From Lachnospiraceae bacterium G11 (GTDB lineage Bacteria; Bacillota; Clostridia; Lachnospirales; Lachnospiraceae): 64,000 nucleotides of DNA. Made by a program: the position numbers and the translations under genes. The DNA lies in NCBI GenBank assembly GCA_900103495.1, contig FMWZ01000006.1:124001-188000 (forward strand), given 5' to 3'. The notes under the pieces are model-generated. The model was not told the origin of the DNA. It worked only from the letters and a program-made list of their open reading frames with translations, and searched no databases. Below are positions 42,930 through 52,008 of this stretch, in pieces (position 1 is the stretch's first letter; each line of letters starts with the position of its first letter).

Positions 42930-44978
42930 ATGGCAAAGAAAGGCAGTTTGTCCATTAATTCGGACAATATTTTCCCCATTATCAAGAAGTGGCTGTATTC
43001 GGATCATGATATTTTCTACAGAGAGTTGATTTCCAACGGATGCGATGCAATCACCAAGCTTAAGAAATTGGATATGATGGGTGAGTATACTCTTCCCGAA
43101 GGCTATAAGCCGGAGATTAAGGTTATTGTCAATCCCGACAACAAGACCATCAAGATTATCGATAACGGCCTTGGTATGACTGAGGAAGAGGTTGAGGAGT
43201 ACATTACCCAGATTGCCTTCTCCGGAGCTACGGATTTCATTGAAAAATATAAGGACAAGGCCAATGATGACCAGATTATCGGTCACTTCGGCTTAGGCTT
43301 CTACTCAGCGTTCATGGTAGCTGACGAGGTTCATATCGATACACTTTCATACAAGGCAGGAGCTAAACCTGTGCACTGGGAGTGCGACGGCGGCACCGAG
43401 TACACCATGGAGGAAGGTAAGAAGGAGGGCGTCGGTACTGAGATTACTCTGTTTTTAAACGAGGATTGTCTTGAATTCTGCAACGAGTACAGAGCAAAAG
43501 AGGTTGTGAAGAAGTACTGTTCCTTCATGCCTGTTGAGATATATGTATCAAAGGACAAAACCACTGATACTCAAACCGTTAAGAAGGACGAGGTTCTCCC
43601 TACTGATGAGGTTGTCGAGGAGATTAAGCCCGAGAAGGATGGGGACGAAGTTAAGGTTAAGATTAAGAAGCGTCCCGAGCTCATAAATGAGACCACTCCT
43701 CTTTGGACCAAGAACCCTGCTGACTGCACAAGAGAAGAGTACCTTGAGTTCTACCGCAAGGTATTTAACGACTACAAGGAGCCCCTTTTCTGGATTCACC
43801 TTAACATGGATTACCCCTTCAACTTAAAGGGTATCCTCTACTTCCCCAAGATTAATCTTGAGTATGAGTCCATTGAAGGAACCATTAAGTTATACAACAA
43901 CCAGGTATTTATTGCAGATAACATCAAGGAAGTCATCCCTGAATTCCTGCTTCTTTTAAAGGGTGTCATCGATTGTCCCGACCTGCCCCTTAACGTATCA
44001 AGAAGCGCACTTCAGAATGACGGATTCGTTAACAAGATTTCCGAGTACATCACAAAGAAGGTGGCAGACAAGCTTTCCGGCATGTGCAAGACCGAGAAGG
44101 AAGAGTACGACAAGTACTGGGACGACATTGCTCCCTTCATTAAGTTCGGATGCCTTAAGAATGACAAGTTCTGCGAGAAGATGACAGATTACATCCTCTT
44201 TAAGAACCTGGACGGCAAGTACCTTACACTTCCTGAGTGCCTTGAGGTTGCAAAGACTGATGTGGAGGATGAGAACGCCACAGACGAGGATGGCAACAAG
44301 GTTGAGGCTGAAGTTGCAGATGAGGCAAAAACAGAAGAATCTACAACTGAGGAAGAGAAGAAGGATAAGACAATTTATTACGTAACCGACGAGAAGCAGC
44401 AGAGCCAGTACATTAACATGTTCAAGGCTGCCAAGAAGGATGCGGTTATCCTTACTCACAACATCGATCAGCCATTTATTTCTCAGCTTGAGGCCAAGAA
44501 CGAAGGCATTCACTTCTTAAGAATTGATGCGGACGTTACAGATGCTCTTAAGTCCAAGACCTCAAAGAAGGCCGAGGAAGAGCTTACCAAGGAAGCTGAG
44601 GAAATCGGAAAGATCATCAAGAAAGCTGTTAAGAAGGATTCCCTTGAGGTTAAGATTGAGAAGCTTAAGAATAAAAAGGTTGCTTCAATGCTTACTCTTT
44701 CTGAGGAAACCAGACGTATGCAGGACATGATGAAGATGTACTCAATGCCCGGTATGGATTTCCCCGCAGACAAGAGCGGCATGGGAGAGACTTTGATTCT
44801 CAACGCCAACCATCCTCTTGTTACATACCTAATGGAGCATAAGGATGGAGATAACACCAAGATGTTTGCTGAGCAGTTATATGACCTTGCCCGCATCGCT
44901 CAGGCACCTCTTGATCCTGAATCCATGACGGAATTTGTTGCAAGATCAAACGACATAATGATGTTGCTTGCAAAATAG
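42930..44978 (+). CDS. htpG: Chaperone HtpG (Hsp90)
   Basis: A 682-residue Hsp90. The N-terminal ATPase has FYRELISNGCDA, DNGLGMT, and GHFGLGFYSAFMVAD, followed by the middle domain with PLNVSRSALQ and the C-terminal dimerisation domain. Unlike Escherichia coli HtpG (624 residues), it has an acidic insertion at about 440-475 rich in Glu, Asp and Thr, placed after LTLPECLEVAKT. No CIRCE element is visible upstream. It sits next to an operon with an Hsp70-like protein. Confidence 0.96.
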   Translation: MAKKGSLSINSDNIFPIIKKWLYSDHDIFYRELISNGCDAITKLKKLDMMGEYTLPEGYKPEIKVIVNPDNKTIKIIDNGLGMTEEEVEEYITQIAFSGATDFIEKYKDKANDDQIIGHFGLGFYSAFMVADEVHIDTLSYKAGAKPVHWECDGGTEYTMEEGKKEGVGTEITLFLNEDCLEFCNEYRAKEVVKKYCSFMPVEIYVSKDKTTDTQTVKKDEVLPTDEVVEEIKPEKDGDEVKVKIKKRPELINETTPLWTKNPADCTREEYLEFYRKVFNDYKEPLFWIHLNMDYPFNLKGILYFPKINLEYESIEGTIKLYNNQVFIADNIKEVIPEFLLLLKGVIDCPDLPLNVSRSALQNDGFVNKISEYITKKVADKLSGMCKTEKEEYDKYWDDIAPFIKFGCLKNDKFCEKMTDYILFKNLDGKYLTLPECLEVAKTDVEDENATDEDGNKVEAEVADEAKTEESTTEEEKKDKTIYYVTDEKQQSQYINMFKAAKKDAVILTHNIDQPFISQLEAKNEGIHFLRIDADVTDALKSKTSKKAEEELTKEAEEIGKIIKKAVKKDSLEVKIEKLKNKKVASMLTLSEETRRMQDMMKMYSMPGMDFPADKSGMGETLILNANHPLVTYLMEHKDGDNTKMFAEQLYDLARIAQAPLDPESMTEFVARSNDIMMLLAK

Positions 44979-44998
44979 TAAACTATACACATTGCCAT

Positions 44999-45030
44999 AA
45001 AAATGCGCCTATCTTTGGGCGCATTTTTTA
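44999..45030 (+). terminator. Terminator of htpG
   Basis: AAATGCGCC (45001-45009) and GGCGCATTT (45018-45026), then T run. Confidence 0.93.
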
Positions 45031-45060
45031 TTGCGGCTAAACCCACCAGAATGTTATAAT
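45031..45060 (+). promoter_or_regulatory. Possible promoter of the DUF5717-like operon
   Basis: TTGCGG (45031-45036) and TATAAT (45055-45060), spaced by 18 bp. Confidence 0.45.
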
Positions 45061-45111
45061 TATTAAGTCTATGAGTATGCCCATTTGGGCGAAAAAGTGT
45101 GGTGAGTGTTA

Positions 45112-48100
45112 ATGCAGGACAAGATTGAAGAGATTCTGAAGGGGAACTTCGATTACGACATTAGTTCTCTTGATTTTTCGTGCATTAAATTGGAACTCGA
45201 ACCAAGCATTGATACCATCACCGAAGGAACTTTTTCCATCTATGGACCGGAGGGCTCTTTTACATCCGGATATATATACTCATCGGACTTTCGAATGAAG
45301 CTTGACACTGACTACTTTGCGGGAGAGAGCGCGGAGATTCACTACTCCTTTGACTCTCACGGAATGACTGAGGGAGACGTCCTTAAAGGCGAATTCTCAG
45401 TAATATCAAGTCACGGCGAATTCTATCTGCCCTTTGTGGTTTCTATAATGCATAAAGTTCCCGATTCATCAATGGGAAGCATCAAGAACCTTTTCCATTT
45501 TACAAATCTTGCCAAGAGTAACTGGGATGAAGCACTTAAGCTGTTCTCATCTCCTGATTTCTCGTCGGCTTTTTTGGGAAACGACAGGCAGTTTTACCAG
45601 CTATATAAAGGCTTATCCTGCAAGCCCGGAAACTCCAGAAACATGGAGGAATTCCTTCTTGCCGTCAATAAGAAGCAAAGAATTGAATACCTGGTGGAGG
45701 ACGAGGAGATAAAGATTGATGAGCCCATTGCCGGAACCGAGTACGGTTTTACCGTAACAAGAAACGGATGGGGCTATTCTTTCCTTGAGGTTTCAAGCAG
45801 CAATGGACTGTTTATCTTTGATAAGAGCGTTTACACCGAGGATAACTTCATAGTAAACAAATGTAACGTCTGGTTTAAGGTTGATACAAAGGCTCTTCAT
45901 AAGGGCAATAACTTTGATGAGATTATCCTTAGGGACGGCCAGAACGTGTTCACAATCCCTGCAACGGTATCTACCGAGGGAGCAGGGAGCGCACATGGAA
46001 GGAAACTCAGGGAAATCAAGCATCTTGAGGTTGATTTGATGACCTATTATCAGGCCTTCAGACTTAAGAAGATTTCCATGAACACATGGCTTAAGGAAAC
46101 AGAGAACATTGTAAACAACATGATAAATGCGGATGAGAGCAATGTGAACTCCAGACTGTTCCAGGCTCAGGTCCTTATCAGCATGGAGAGAGAGAACGAG
46201 GCCAGATGGATTCTGGACCAGGCTTCCTCAATGCTTGATGCGACCAAAAGGGATTATAAGGTTTCCTACGCTTATCATTTATATTTGACTTCACTTATCA
46301 CCAAAAACATAGATTTCTCAAGAGAGGTTACAGAGACAGTTTCAAGGATTTATTCCGAAACCAAGGACTGGCGAATTGCCTGGCTTGTAATCTATTTGTC
46401 CGAGGAGTACAACCGCTCCGATTCCAAGAGATGGATGTTCTTGGAGGAGCAGTTTAAGATGGGATGCACAAGCCCCATAGTTTATATTGAGGCTTTGCGA
46501 CTTATGCTTTCCAATCCCATGATTTTAAGGAGCCTTGAGAACTTTGAACTTCAGGTCTGCTACTACGGTGCAAGAAACGAGTGCCTTTCAAAGGACCTTG
46601 TTATGCAGATCGCGGAGCTGTCCTCAAGACAGAAGGAGTTTTCACCGGTACTTTTCAAAACCCTCACCCTCTCATATGAGAAGAAGAATGACAACGACAT
46701 TTTAAATGCAATCTGCTCTTACCTCATAAGAAACAACAAGGTTGAGACCAGATACTTTAAGTGGTACGCCCTGGGAGCTGAGGCCGGTTTAAGGCTTACA
46801 AGACTTTATGAGTACTACATGATGTCCATGGACACCTCAAAGAAGACTCCCATCAATAAGACAGTTCTTATGTACTTCGCATACAATTCGGATCTGGACT
46901 ATATCCAGAATGCTCATTTGTATGCAGACGTATTAAGCAGAAGAGATAAGTTCCCGGACCTTTATAATCAGTATCTGCCTCAGATGGAGAACTTTGCCTG
47001 GGAGCAGCTTAAAAAGAAGCGAATCAACAAGGATCTGGCGCAGTTATATAAGGCACTTTTGTCTGAAAAGATGATGGATGATGAAACCATCCATGCACTT
47101 TCTACGGTCCTTTTCATGAATCAGATCAAGACAGATTCCGATTCTATGATAAGGGTCATCATAAGGCACCCCAGAATTAAGGGTGAGATGGCTTACCCCA
47201 TTGTTGACAGAGTGGCCAGATTCCCTCTTTGGGGCCAGGAGCATGTAATCCTTTTTGAGGACATCCAGGGTAATCGTTACGCTGAGGGCGTTAACTATAC
47301 CGTGGAGAAATTAATGATTCCCGGCAAAATCATCAAGATGATTGGGGACCAGGGCCTTGATGAGCTGGGCCTTAACATGTACATCTGTGATTTTGACAGA
47401 GAGACCATTCATGTTGACAAGGACAATCGCATAAGATTCGAAAGAGTCCTTAAGGATGAGAGAGTCATGGACAACTTTAAAGCCAAAATCCATGTGGCTC
47501 TCACAAGATACTACTATGACAATGACATAACAGATTCCCTTGACTGGTTTTTGTCTGATGCGGAGCCTGACAATATCGATGCCTCCGACAGGGATGAGCT
47601 GATGAGATACATGATAATCAGGGGCATGACAGACAAGGCCTACGAATGGTTATGTATCTACGGTACTGCCGGAATTGAGGTTAAGAACATAGTTAAGCTT
47701 CTTGAAACCAGGATTGAGCAGTGCCAGGGAGACAGGGATGAGGAACTGGTTACCCTTTGCATGTACGCTTTCAGAAAGGGCAAATTCAACGAAGCCATCC
47801 TTAACTATCTCATTAAGAATTACGAGGGCATGACCAAGGATCTTAGAAGCCTTTGGAAAGCGGCTCTAAGCTATGACATAGACACTTACTACATTGCACA
47901 GAAGATTATTATTCAGATTCTTTACACCGGGGCTTACGTAGGGGAGAAGATTGAGATTTTTAAAGACTACGTATCCGGCGGTGCCAAGACTGAGATAGAG
48001 ACGGCTTTTGTCTCACAGTGCGCATATGAGTTCTTCGTAAATGACAGAATCATGGACGGCTTCATCTTCGATGAGATTCAAAGAATCATCGGAAGAGGAG

Positions 48101-48672
48101 AGAAGCTCCATCGCGTATGTAAACTGGCCGTTATCAAATACTATGCCGAGCATATGGATGAAGTGGGAGAGGAACAAAAGAAGCTTATTAAGGAATACGT
48201 TACGGAGTTCCTTTTGGAGGGCATCAGACTTGCCTGCTTCACTCAGTTTAAAGAGTTCCTGCCTTTGGCAGCCAAGATGGATGATTCGGCTATTATCGAA
48301 TACCATGCAACCCTTGGAGCCAAGGCTGTAATCCACTATATCTTAGAGAAATCCGACGAGGATGACAACGAATACCGCGAGGAGGATATGGATGCGGTTT
48401 ACGGAGGAGTTTTCTTCAAGGAAATCCCCCTGTTCTTCGGTGAAAGCATCCAGTATTACATAACGGAGATTCAAAACGGAAAGAGCCAGCTTACGGAAAG
48501 CGCGACTCTTCAGAAGAACGATATAGAAAAGAGCCCTGAGGGCACAAGATACAATCTTGTAAACGACATAGCCATTGCTCAGACCCTTCAGGACTACGAC
48601 ACCGTGGACGGTCTTTTGAGAGAGTACAAGAAAACGGAGTATTTGAGTAAGAATTTGTTTAAAGTGCGTTAG
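45112..48672 (+). CDS. Giant DUF5717-like protein
   Basis: About 1186 residues, no signal peptide or membrane segment. The N-terminal 300 residues are beta-rich, with repeated domains of about 90 residues (YGPEGSFTSGYIYSSDFRM..., then TEYGFTVTRNGWGYSFLEV). The rest is alpha-helical, with TPR-like pairs of helices (NSRLFQAQVLISMERENEARWILDQA) up to the end. I believe it corresponds to DUF5717, which in Lachnospiraceae precedes a DUF5716 gene, as here. Function is unknown. The layout suggests a large scaffold. It begins a four-gene operon; the next gene starts 7 bp after its stop. Confidence 0.75.
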   Translation: MQDKIEEILKGNFDYDISSLDFSCIKLELEPSIDTITEGTFSIYGPEGSFTSGYIYSSDFRMKLDTDYFAGESAEIHYSFDSHGMTEGDVLKGEFSVISSHGEFYLPFVVSIMHKVPDSSMGSIKNLFHFTNLAKSNWDEALKLFSSPDFSSAFLGNDRQFYQLYKGLSCKPGNSRNMEEFLLAVNKKQRIEYLVEDEEIKIDEPIAGTEYGFTVTRNGWGYSFLEVSSSNGLFIFDKSVYTEDNFIVNKCNVWFKVDTKALHKGNNFDEIILRDGQNVFTIPATVSTEGAGSAHGRKLREIKHLEVDLMTYYQAFRLKKISMNTWLKETENIVNNMINADESNVNSRLFQAQVLISMERENEARWILDQASSMLDATKRDYKVSYAYHLYLTSLITKNIDFSREVTETVSRIYSETKDWRIAWLVIYLSEEYNRSDSKRWMFLEEQFKMGCTSPIVYIEALRLMLSNPMILRSLENFELQVCYYGARNECLSKDLVMQIAELSSRQKEFSPVLFKTLTLSYEKKNDNDILNAICSYLIRNNKVETRYFKWYALGAEAGLRLTRLYEYYMMSMDTSKKTPINKTVLMYFAYNSDLDYIQNAHLYADVLSRRDKFPDLYNQYLPQMENFAWEQLKKKRINKDLAQLYKALLSEKMMDDETIHALSTVLFMNQIKTDSDSMIRVIIRHPRIKGEMAYPIVDRVARFPLWGQEHVILFEDIQGNRYAEGVNYTVEKLMIPGKIIKMIGDQGLDELGLNMYICDFDRETIHVDKDNRIRFERVLKDERVMDNFKAKIHVALTRYYYDNDITDSLDWFLSDAEPDNIDASDRDELMRYMIIRGMTDKAYEWLCIYGTAGIEVKNIVKLLETRIEQCQGDRDEELVTLCMYAFRKGKFNEAILNYLIKNYEGMTKDLRSLWKAALSYDIDTYYIAQKIIIQILYTGAYVGEKIEIFKDYVSGGAKTEIETAFVSQCAYEFFVNDRIMDGFIFDEIQRIIGRGEKLHRVCKLAVIKYYAEHMDEVGEEQKKLIKEYVTEFLLEGIRLACFTQFKEFLPLAAKMDDSAIIEYHATLGAKAVIHYILEKSDEDDNEYREEDMDAVYGGVFFKEIPLFFGESIQYYITEIQNGKSQLTESATLQKNDIEKSPEGTRYNLVNDIAIAQTLQDYDTVDGLLREYKKTEYLSKNLFKVR

Positions 48673-48679
48673 GTGATAA

Positions 48680-49966
48680 ATGAACATCAGTAAACCCGAA
48701 ATTCTTGACAAACTTCATAACGAAAAACTCCTTATCGGGTTTGATTTGGGAAATGAGTACTCCCTTATAAGCTACTGCTTCCAGAATTCCGACTCACCGG
48801 AGACCGCTTCCTACACTGCAGGAGGGGAACAGTATTCCATTCCCACTGCCATGTGCAAGCGCCGTGAGGTGGGACAGTGGTTCTACGGAAGAGAGGCTGT
48901 AAAGTATGCCGAGGAAGAGGATGGAATTCTTATTGACAACCTTCTTAAGAAGGCCTATGAGGGCAGAGAAATAATTGTGGAAGATACCCCTTATGACCCG
49001 GTGGCGATACTTACGCTTTTTATAAGAAGGAGTCTCGGAATCCTTACATTCCTTGGAGGAGTGGAGCGCATAGGCGCCTTTATGGTCACCTGCGAAACTC
49101 TGGATCAGAGAATGGTGGAGGTTTTGACCGCGGCTGTTTCGGGGTTAAACCTTAAGACAGACAAGATTTTCTTTCAGAATCACATGGAGAGCTTCTACTA
49201 CTACATGCTTAATCAGCCTGCTGAACTTTGGGCCCACCAGGTTCTTTTGTGCGATTTTTCCGGGCAGAAGCTTTTCGTAAACTACATGGAGAGAAATCTT
49301 CGAACCACCCCTGTGGTTATCTACATAGACAGCAAGGAATTTCCTGAAATGGGCAGGGATGAGAGCAGCAAGCCGGACAGAGATCTGGGATTTCTGGACA
49401 TCTTAAGAAGATGCTGTGACAAGAGAATCATCTCATCCATTTTCCTTATCGGAGACGGATTCAAGGACGACTGGATGAAGGAATCCTTAAGATACGCCTG
49501 CGAGGGAAGAAGAGTTTTCAGGGGCAACAACCTTTACAGCAAGGGAGCCTGCATGTGCCTGAGGGAAAAGCTAAGGTGCAGCGACCTTGGAAAGAACTAT
49601 GTATTCTTAGGGCGCGACAAGCTTAAGGCCAACATAGGAATGCAGGTACTAAGAAGAGGCGAGGAATCCTATCTGGCTCTCCTTGATGCAGGTCTTAACT
49701 GGTATGAGGCCAAGAAGACCACAGAGTTTATTACTGAAAGAGACAATAAATTTGAATTGACAATAACGCCGTTAAACGGCAAGAATCCAAAGCTTGTGGA
49801 GATTAATCTGGACAATCTTCCAAGACGTCCCGACAGAACCACAAGACTTTTGATGCAGGTTTCCCTTAAGAGCCCCAACATATTGCTCCTTGATATCAAG
49901 GATGAGGGCTTTGGGGAAATATTCCCTTCGTCAGGACTTACCTGGCAGCAGGAGATTGAGTTTTAA
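48680..49966 (+). CDS. Degenerate Hsp70/actin-like protein (DUF5716-like)
   Basis: A 428-residue protein. It shows the outline of an Hsp70 ATPase: phosphate-1 LLIGFDLGNEYSLISY, phosphate-2 region VLLCDFSGQKLFV (where Hsp70 has DLGGGTFDV), and an adenosine-site strand SIFLIGDGF (Hsp70 LIGGSS). The motifs are weakened, so ATP hydrolysis is doubtful. The C-terminal 80 residues form a beta domain (ESYLALLDAGLNWYEAKK...) ending in GLTWQQEIEF. It is probably the DUF5716 partner of the preceding gene, and it is the second Hsp70-related protein in this window. Confidence 0.75.
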   Translation: MNISKPEILDKLHNEKLLIGFDLGNEYSLISYCFQNSDSPETASYTAGGEQYSIPTAMCKRREVGQWFYGREAVKYAEEEDGILIDNLLKKAYEGREIIVEDTPYDPVAILTLFIRRSLGILTFLGGVERIGAFMVTCETLDQRMVEVLTAAVSGLNLKTDKIFFQNHMESFYYYMLNQPAELWAHQVLLCDFSGQKLFVNYMERNLRTTPVVIYIDSKEFPEMGRDESSKPDRDLGFLDILRRCCDKRIISSIFLIGDGFKDDWMKESLRYACEGRRVFRGNNLYSKGACMCLREKLRCSDLGKNYVFLGRDKLKANIGMQVLRRGEESYLALLDAGLNWYEAKKTTEFITERDNKFELTITPLNGKNPKLVEINLDNLPRRPDRTTRLLMQVSLKSPNILLLDIKDEGFGEIFPSSGLTWQQEIEF

Positions 49967-49980
49967 CCGGGAGAACGTAA

Positions 49981-50814
49981 GTGAGCAGAGTGTTACTTTG
50001 CACAGGTGTGCGAGCTGAAACTCCATATTACATTCCTTCTTTGGGGATCAGAGTCTGGTCCGTAGAGGAGCTTTGCTATTGCCTTAGGGAGAATGCTTAT
50101 ATTCTCGATGAGGAGATAGTTTCAAAGGATATGGTTACATGGCTGGAGGAGGATTGTATGCTTCCGGACCTTGCCAACCAGCTTCGTCCTTACCTTCGCC
50201 AGCCCGGAAGTATGGCCGCCTATGTCACCGGAATCCTTGAATACGTGGGCTACTATCCCAAAGAGGAAATAGAGCTTATGGCCGGCAGCTTTTCTGCAGC
50301 GGGAAGCGCCAGCGATTTCGAGAAGAAGAAAAAGAGGGCGGATCTTCTGGTGGAGAGCGCCAAGTACACCAAAGCCTACGTGGAATATTCAAGACTCCTC
50401 AGAGAGCTGCCTGAGAATGAGATTGGAATAAGGGCTGATGTTCTTCACAATATAGGAGTGGCTCTTACAGGGCTTTTCATGTACAACGACGCAGCTTACT
50501 ATTTTAACGAAGCATATAATTACACCAATTCAGAGGCGGACTTCAGAGATTATCTGGCAGCCAAGAGAATGTCCATGTCGGATTCGGAGTACGTGAAGTT
50601 TGTGGCGGATATGCCGGATTATTACATGGCTTCAATCAACCTTGAGGCGGATGTGGACGAGATTTTAAACAATTGGGAAAGAAGTGCGGAAGAGGCCGAT
50701 TTGGAGGAACTTCTTAACCTTAAGCAGTTAGGTGACAGCACAGGATACTATCAGGAAGTCAACAGGCTTGTGGAAGGCCTGAAGGAAGAGTACAGGGATT
50801 ACATACAGGTATGA
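49981..50814 (+). CDS. TPR-like protein of the DUF5717 operon
   Basis: A 277-residue protein with a GTG start (GGGAG upstream). I do not recognise the N-terminal 100 residues (VLLCTGVRAETPYYIPSLGI, VWSVEELCYCLRENAY), which are conserved-looking and contain a LCYCLRENAYILDEE helix. The centre (about 115-195) is TPR-like: ADLLVESAKYTKAYVEYSRLL followed by VLHNIGVALTGLFMYNDAAYYFNEAY. The C-terminus is acidic and helical. It is coupled to the next gene by a 4-bp overlap. A bridging role in a complex is inferred. Confidence 0.7.
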   Translation: MSRVLLCTGVRAETPYYIPSLGIRVWSVEELCYCLRENAYILDEEIVSKDMVTWLEEDCMLPDLANQLRPYLRQPGSMAAYVTGILEYVGYYPKEEIELMAGSFSAAGSASDFEKKKKRADLLVESAKYTKAYVEYSRLLRELPENEIGIRADVLHNIGVALTGLFMYNDAAYYFNEAYNYTNSEADFRDYLAAKRMSMSDSEYVKFVADMPDYYMASINLEADVDEILNNWERSAEEADLEELLNLKQLGDSTGYYQEVNRLVEGLKEEYRDYIQV

Positions 50815-51989
50815 GTGTAAGACGAATACAGAACTTTTTCGAGGAAAAAAGAAAAGAGTGGTACAGTGATGACACCGATTTATGGGATGAGGTTGTATAC
50901 GACCATGAGGACGTGGCAATCCACAACAAGGAGGAGCGTCGCAAGTACGTTAAAGAGTGTCTGGGTCAGATGAGAGATGCCTCAGACACCATTGACGAAT
51001 TGATGGGCGAGTACTCCACTGTTACCGGATATCTTGCGGACATAGAGGAATTTGAAAGACTTCCCGACTCTGAGTTAAAGCACTTAAGGGAGGTCTGTCG
51101 CGGCGTGGACAATCTCACCGAGGAGCAGGAGGATTATGAGAATCGCGAATGCCGCATGAGCGATGATGAGTATTACAACATAAAGGCCAGAGAGGACGAG
51201 GTGGAGGAAGGAATCAACAAGATTGATGAAGCCGAGAACCATCGTGTCCTTATTAAGAAGGATTTGAAGCGCCTTGACAACGAGAAGAGCGCATACAGAT
51301 ACAGACAAAGAGAACTGATGAATGAGCAGGCAAACCTTAAGGGCATGGTATACATAGTGCTTGGTGCTTTGGGCGTTTGCTTTGCCATTTTGTTTTTCCT
51401 GCAGTTCGGTCTTAAATTTGATGCGAAGATTGGATTTTTGGTGGCCGCAATCGCAGGAGCAGCGGCTTTGGTTTTTGCTTTTGTGAGATATAACAATGGA
51501 TCAAGGGAACTTTCGGGAATAAATCGTGGATTAAACCGATTGATTCAACTGAAAAATACGGTTAAAATTCGATATGTAAACAATACAGCCCTTCTTGATT
51601 ATCTTTATGTGAAATATAAAGTTAAGGACAGCAAGCAGTTAAGGGCCATGTGGGACCGCTATAAGGAAGAGAAAGAGGAACGCTTAAGATACAACAGAAC
51701 CAAGGCTGAGCTTGACGGAACCAAGAAGAATCTGGCAAGAGAGCTTTCAAAGTACAATCTTAAGTACCCTGAAAGATGGCTTAATCAGACAAAGGCCATT
51801 ATAGATTCGAGAGAGATGGTGGAGGTTCGCCACGAGCTGATTTCCAGGCGCCATGCCTTAAGGAAGCAGATCGACTACAACAAGGAAATCGCCGCCAACG
51901 CCAAAGATGAAGTTATGGATATAGCCAGAAACTATCCGGAGTATGCCTCCGAGATAAAGGAGCTTATTGAGGGTTACGAGAAAATTTAA
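50811..51989 (+). CDS. Coiled-coil membrane protein of the DUF5717 operon
   Basis: A 392-residue protein. Two long charged coiled coils (about 10-180 and 240-385) flank a hairpin of two transmembrane helices (about 181-225: MVYIVLGALGVCFAILFFLQFGL and IGFLVAAIAGAAALVFAFV). Both coiled coils would lie on the cytoplasmic side. Family not recognised. It is the membrane member of the operon, as the Sel1 protein is in the 33.6-40.1 kb operon. It ends 19 bp before purB. Confidence 0.75.
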   Translation: MSVRRIQNFFEEKRKEWYSDDTDLWDEVVYDHEDVAIHNKEERRKYVKECLGQMRDASDTIDELMGEYSTVTGYLADIEEFERLPDSELKHLREVCRGVDNLTEEQEDYENRECRMSDDEYYNIKAREDEVEEGINKIDEAENHRVLIKKDLKRLDNEKSAYRYRQRELMNEQANLKGMVYIVLGALGVCFAILFFLQFGLKFDAKIGFLVAAIAGAAALVFAFVRYNNGSRELSGINRGLNRLIQLKNTVKIRYVNNTALLDYLYVKYKVKDSKQLRAMWDRYKEEKEERLRYNRTKAELDGTKKNLARELSKYNLKYPERWLNQTKAIIDSREMVEVRHELISRRHALRKQIDYNKEIAANAKDEVMDIARNYPEYASEIKELIEGYEKI

Positions 51990-52008
51990 TCAGGAACCGG
52001 AGGGTAAA

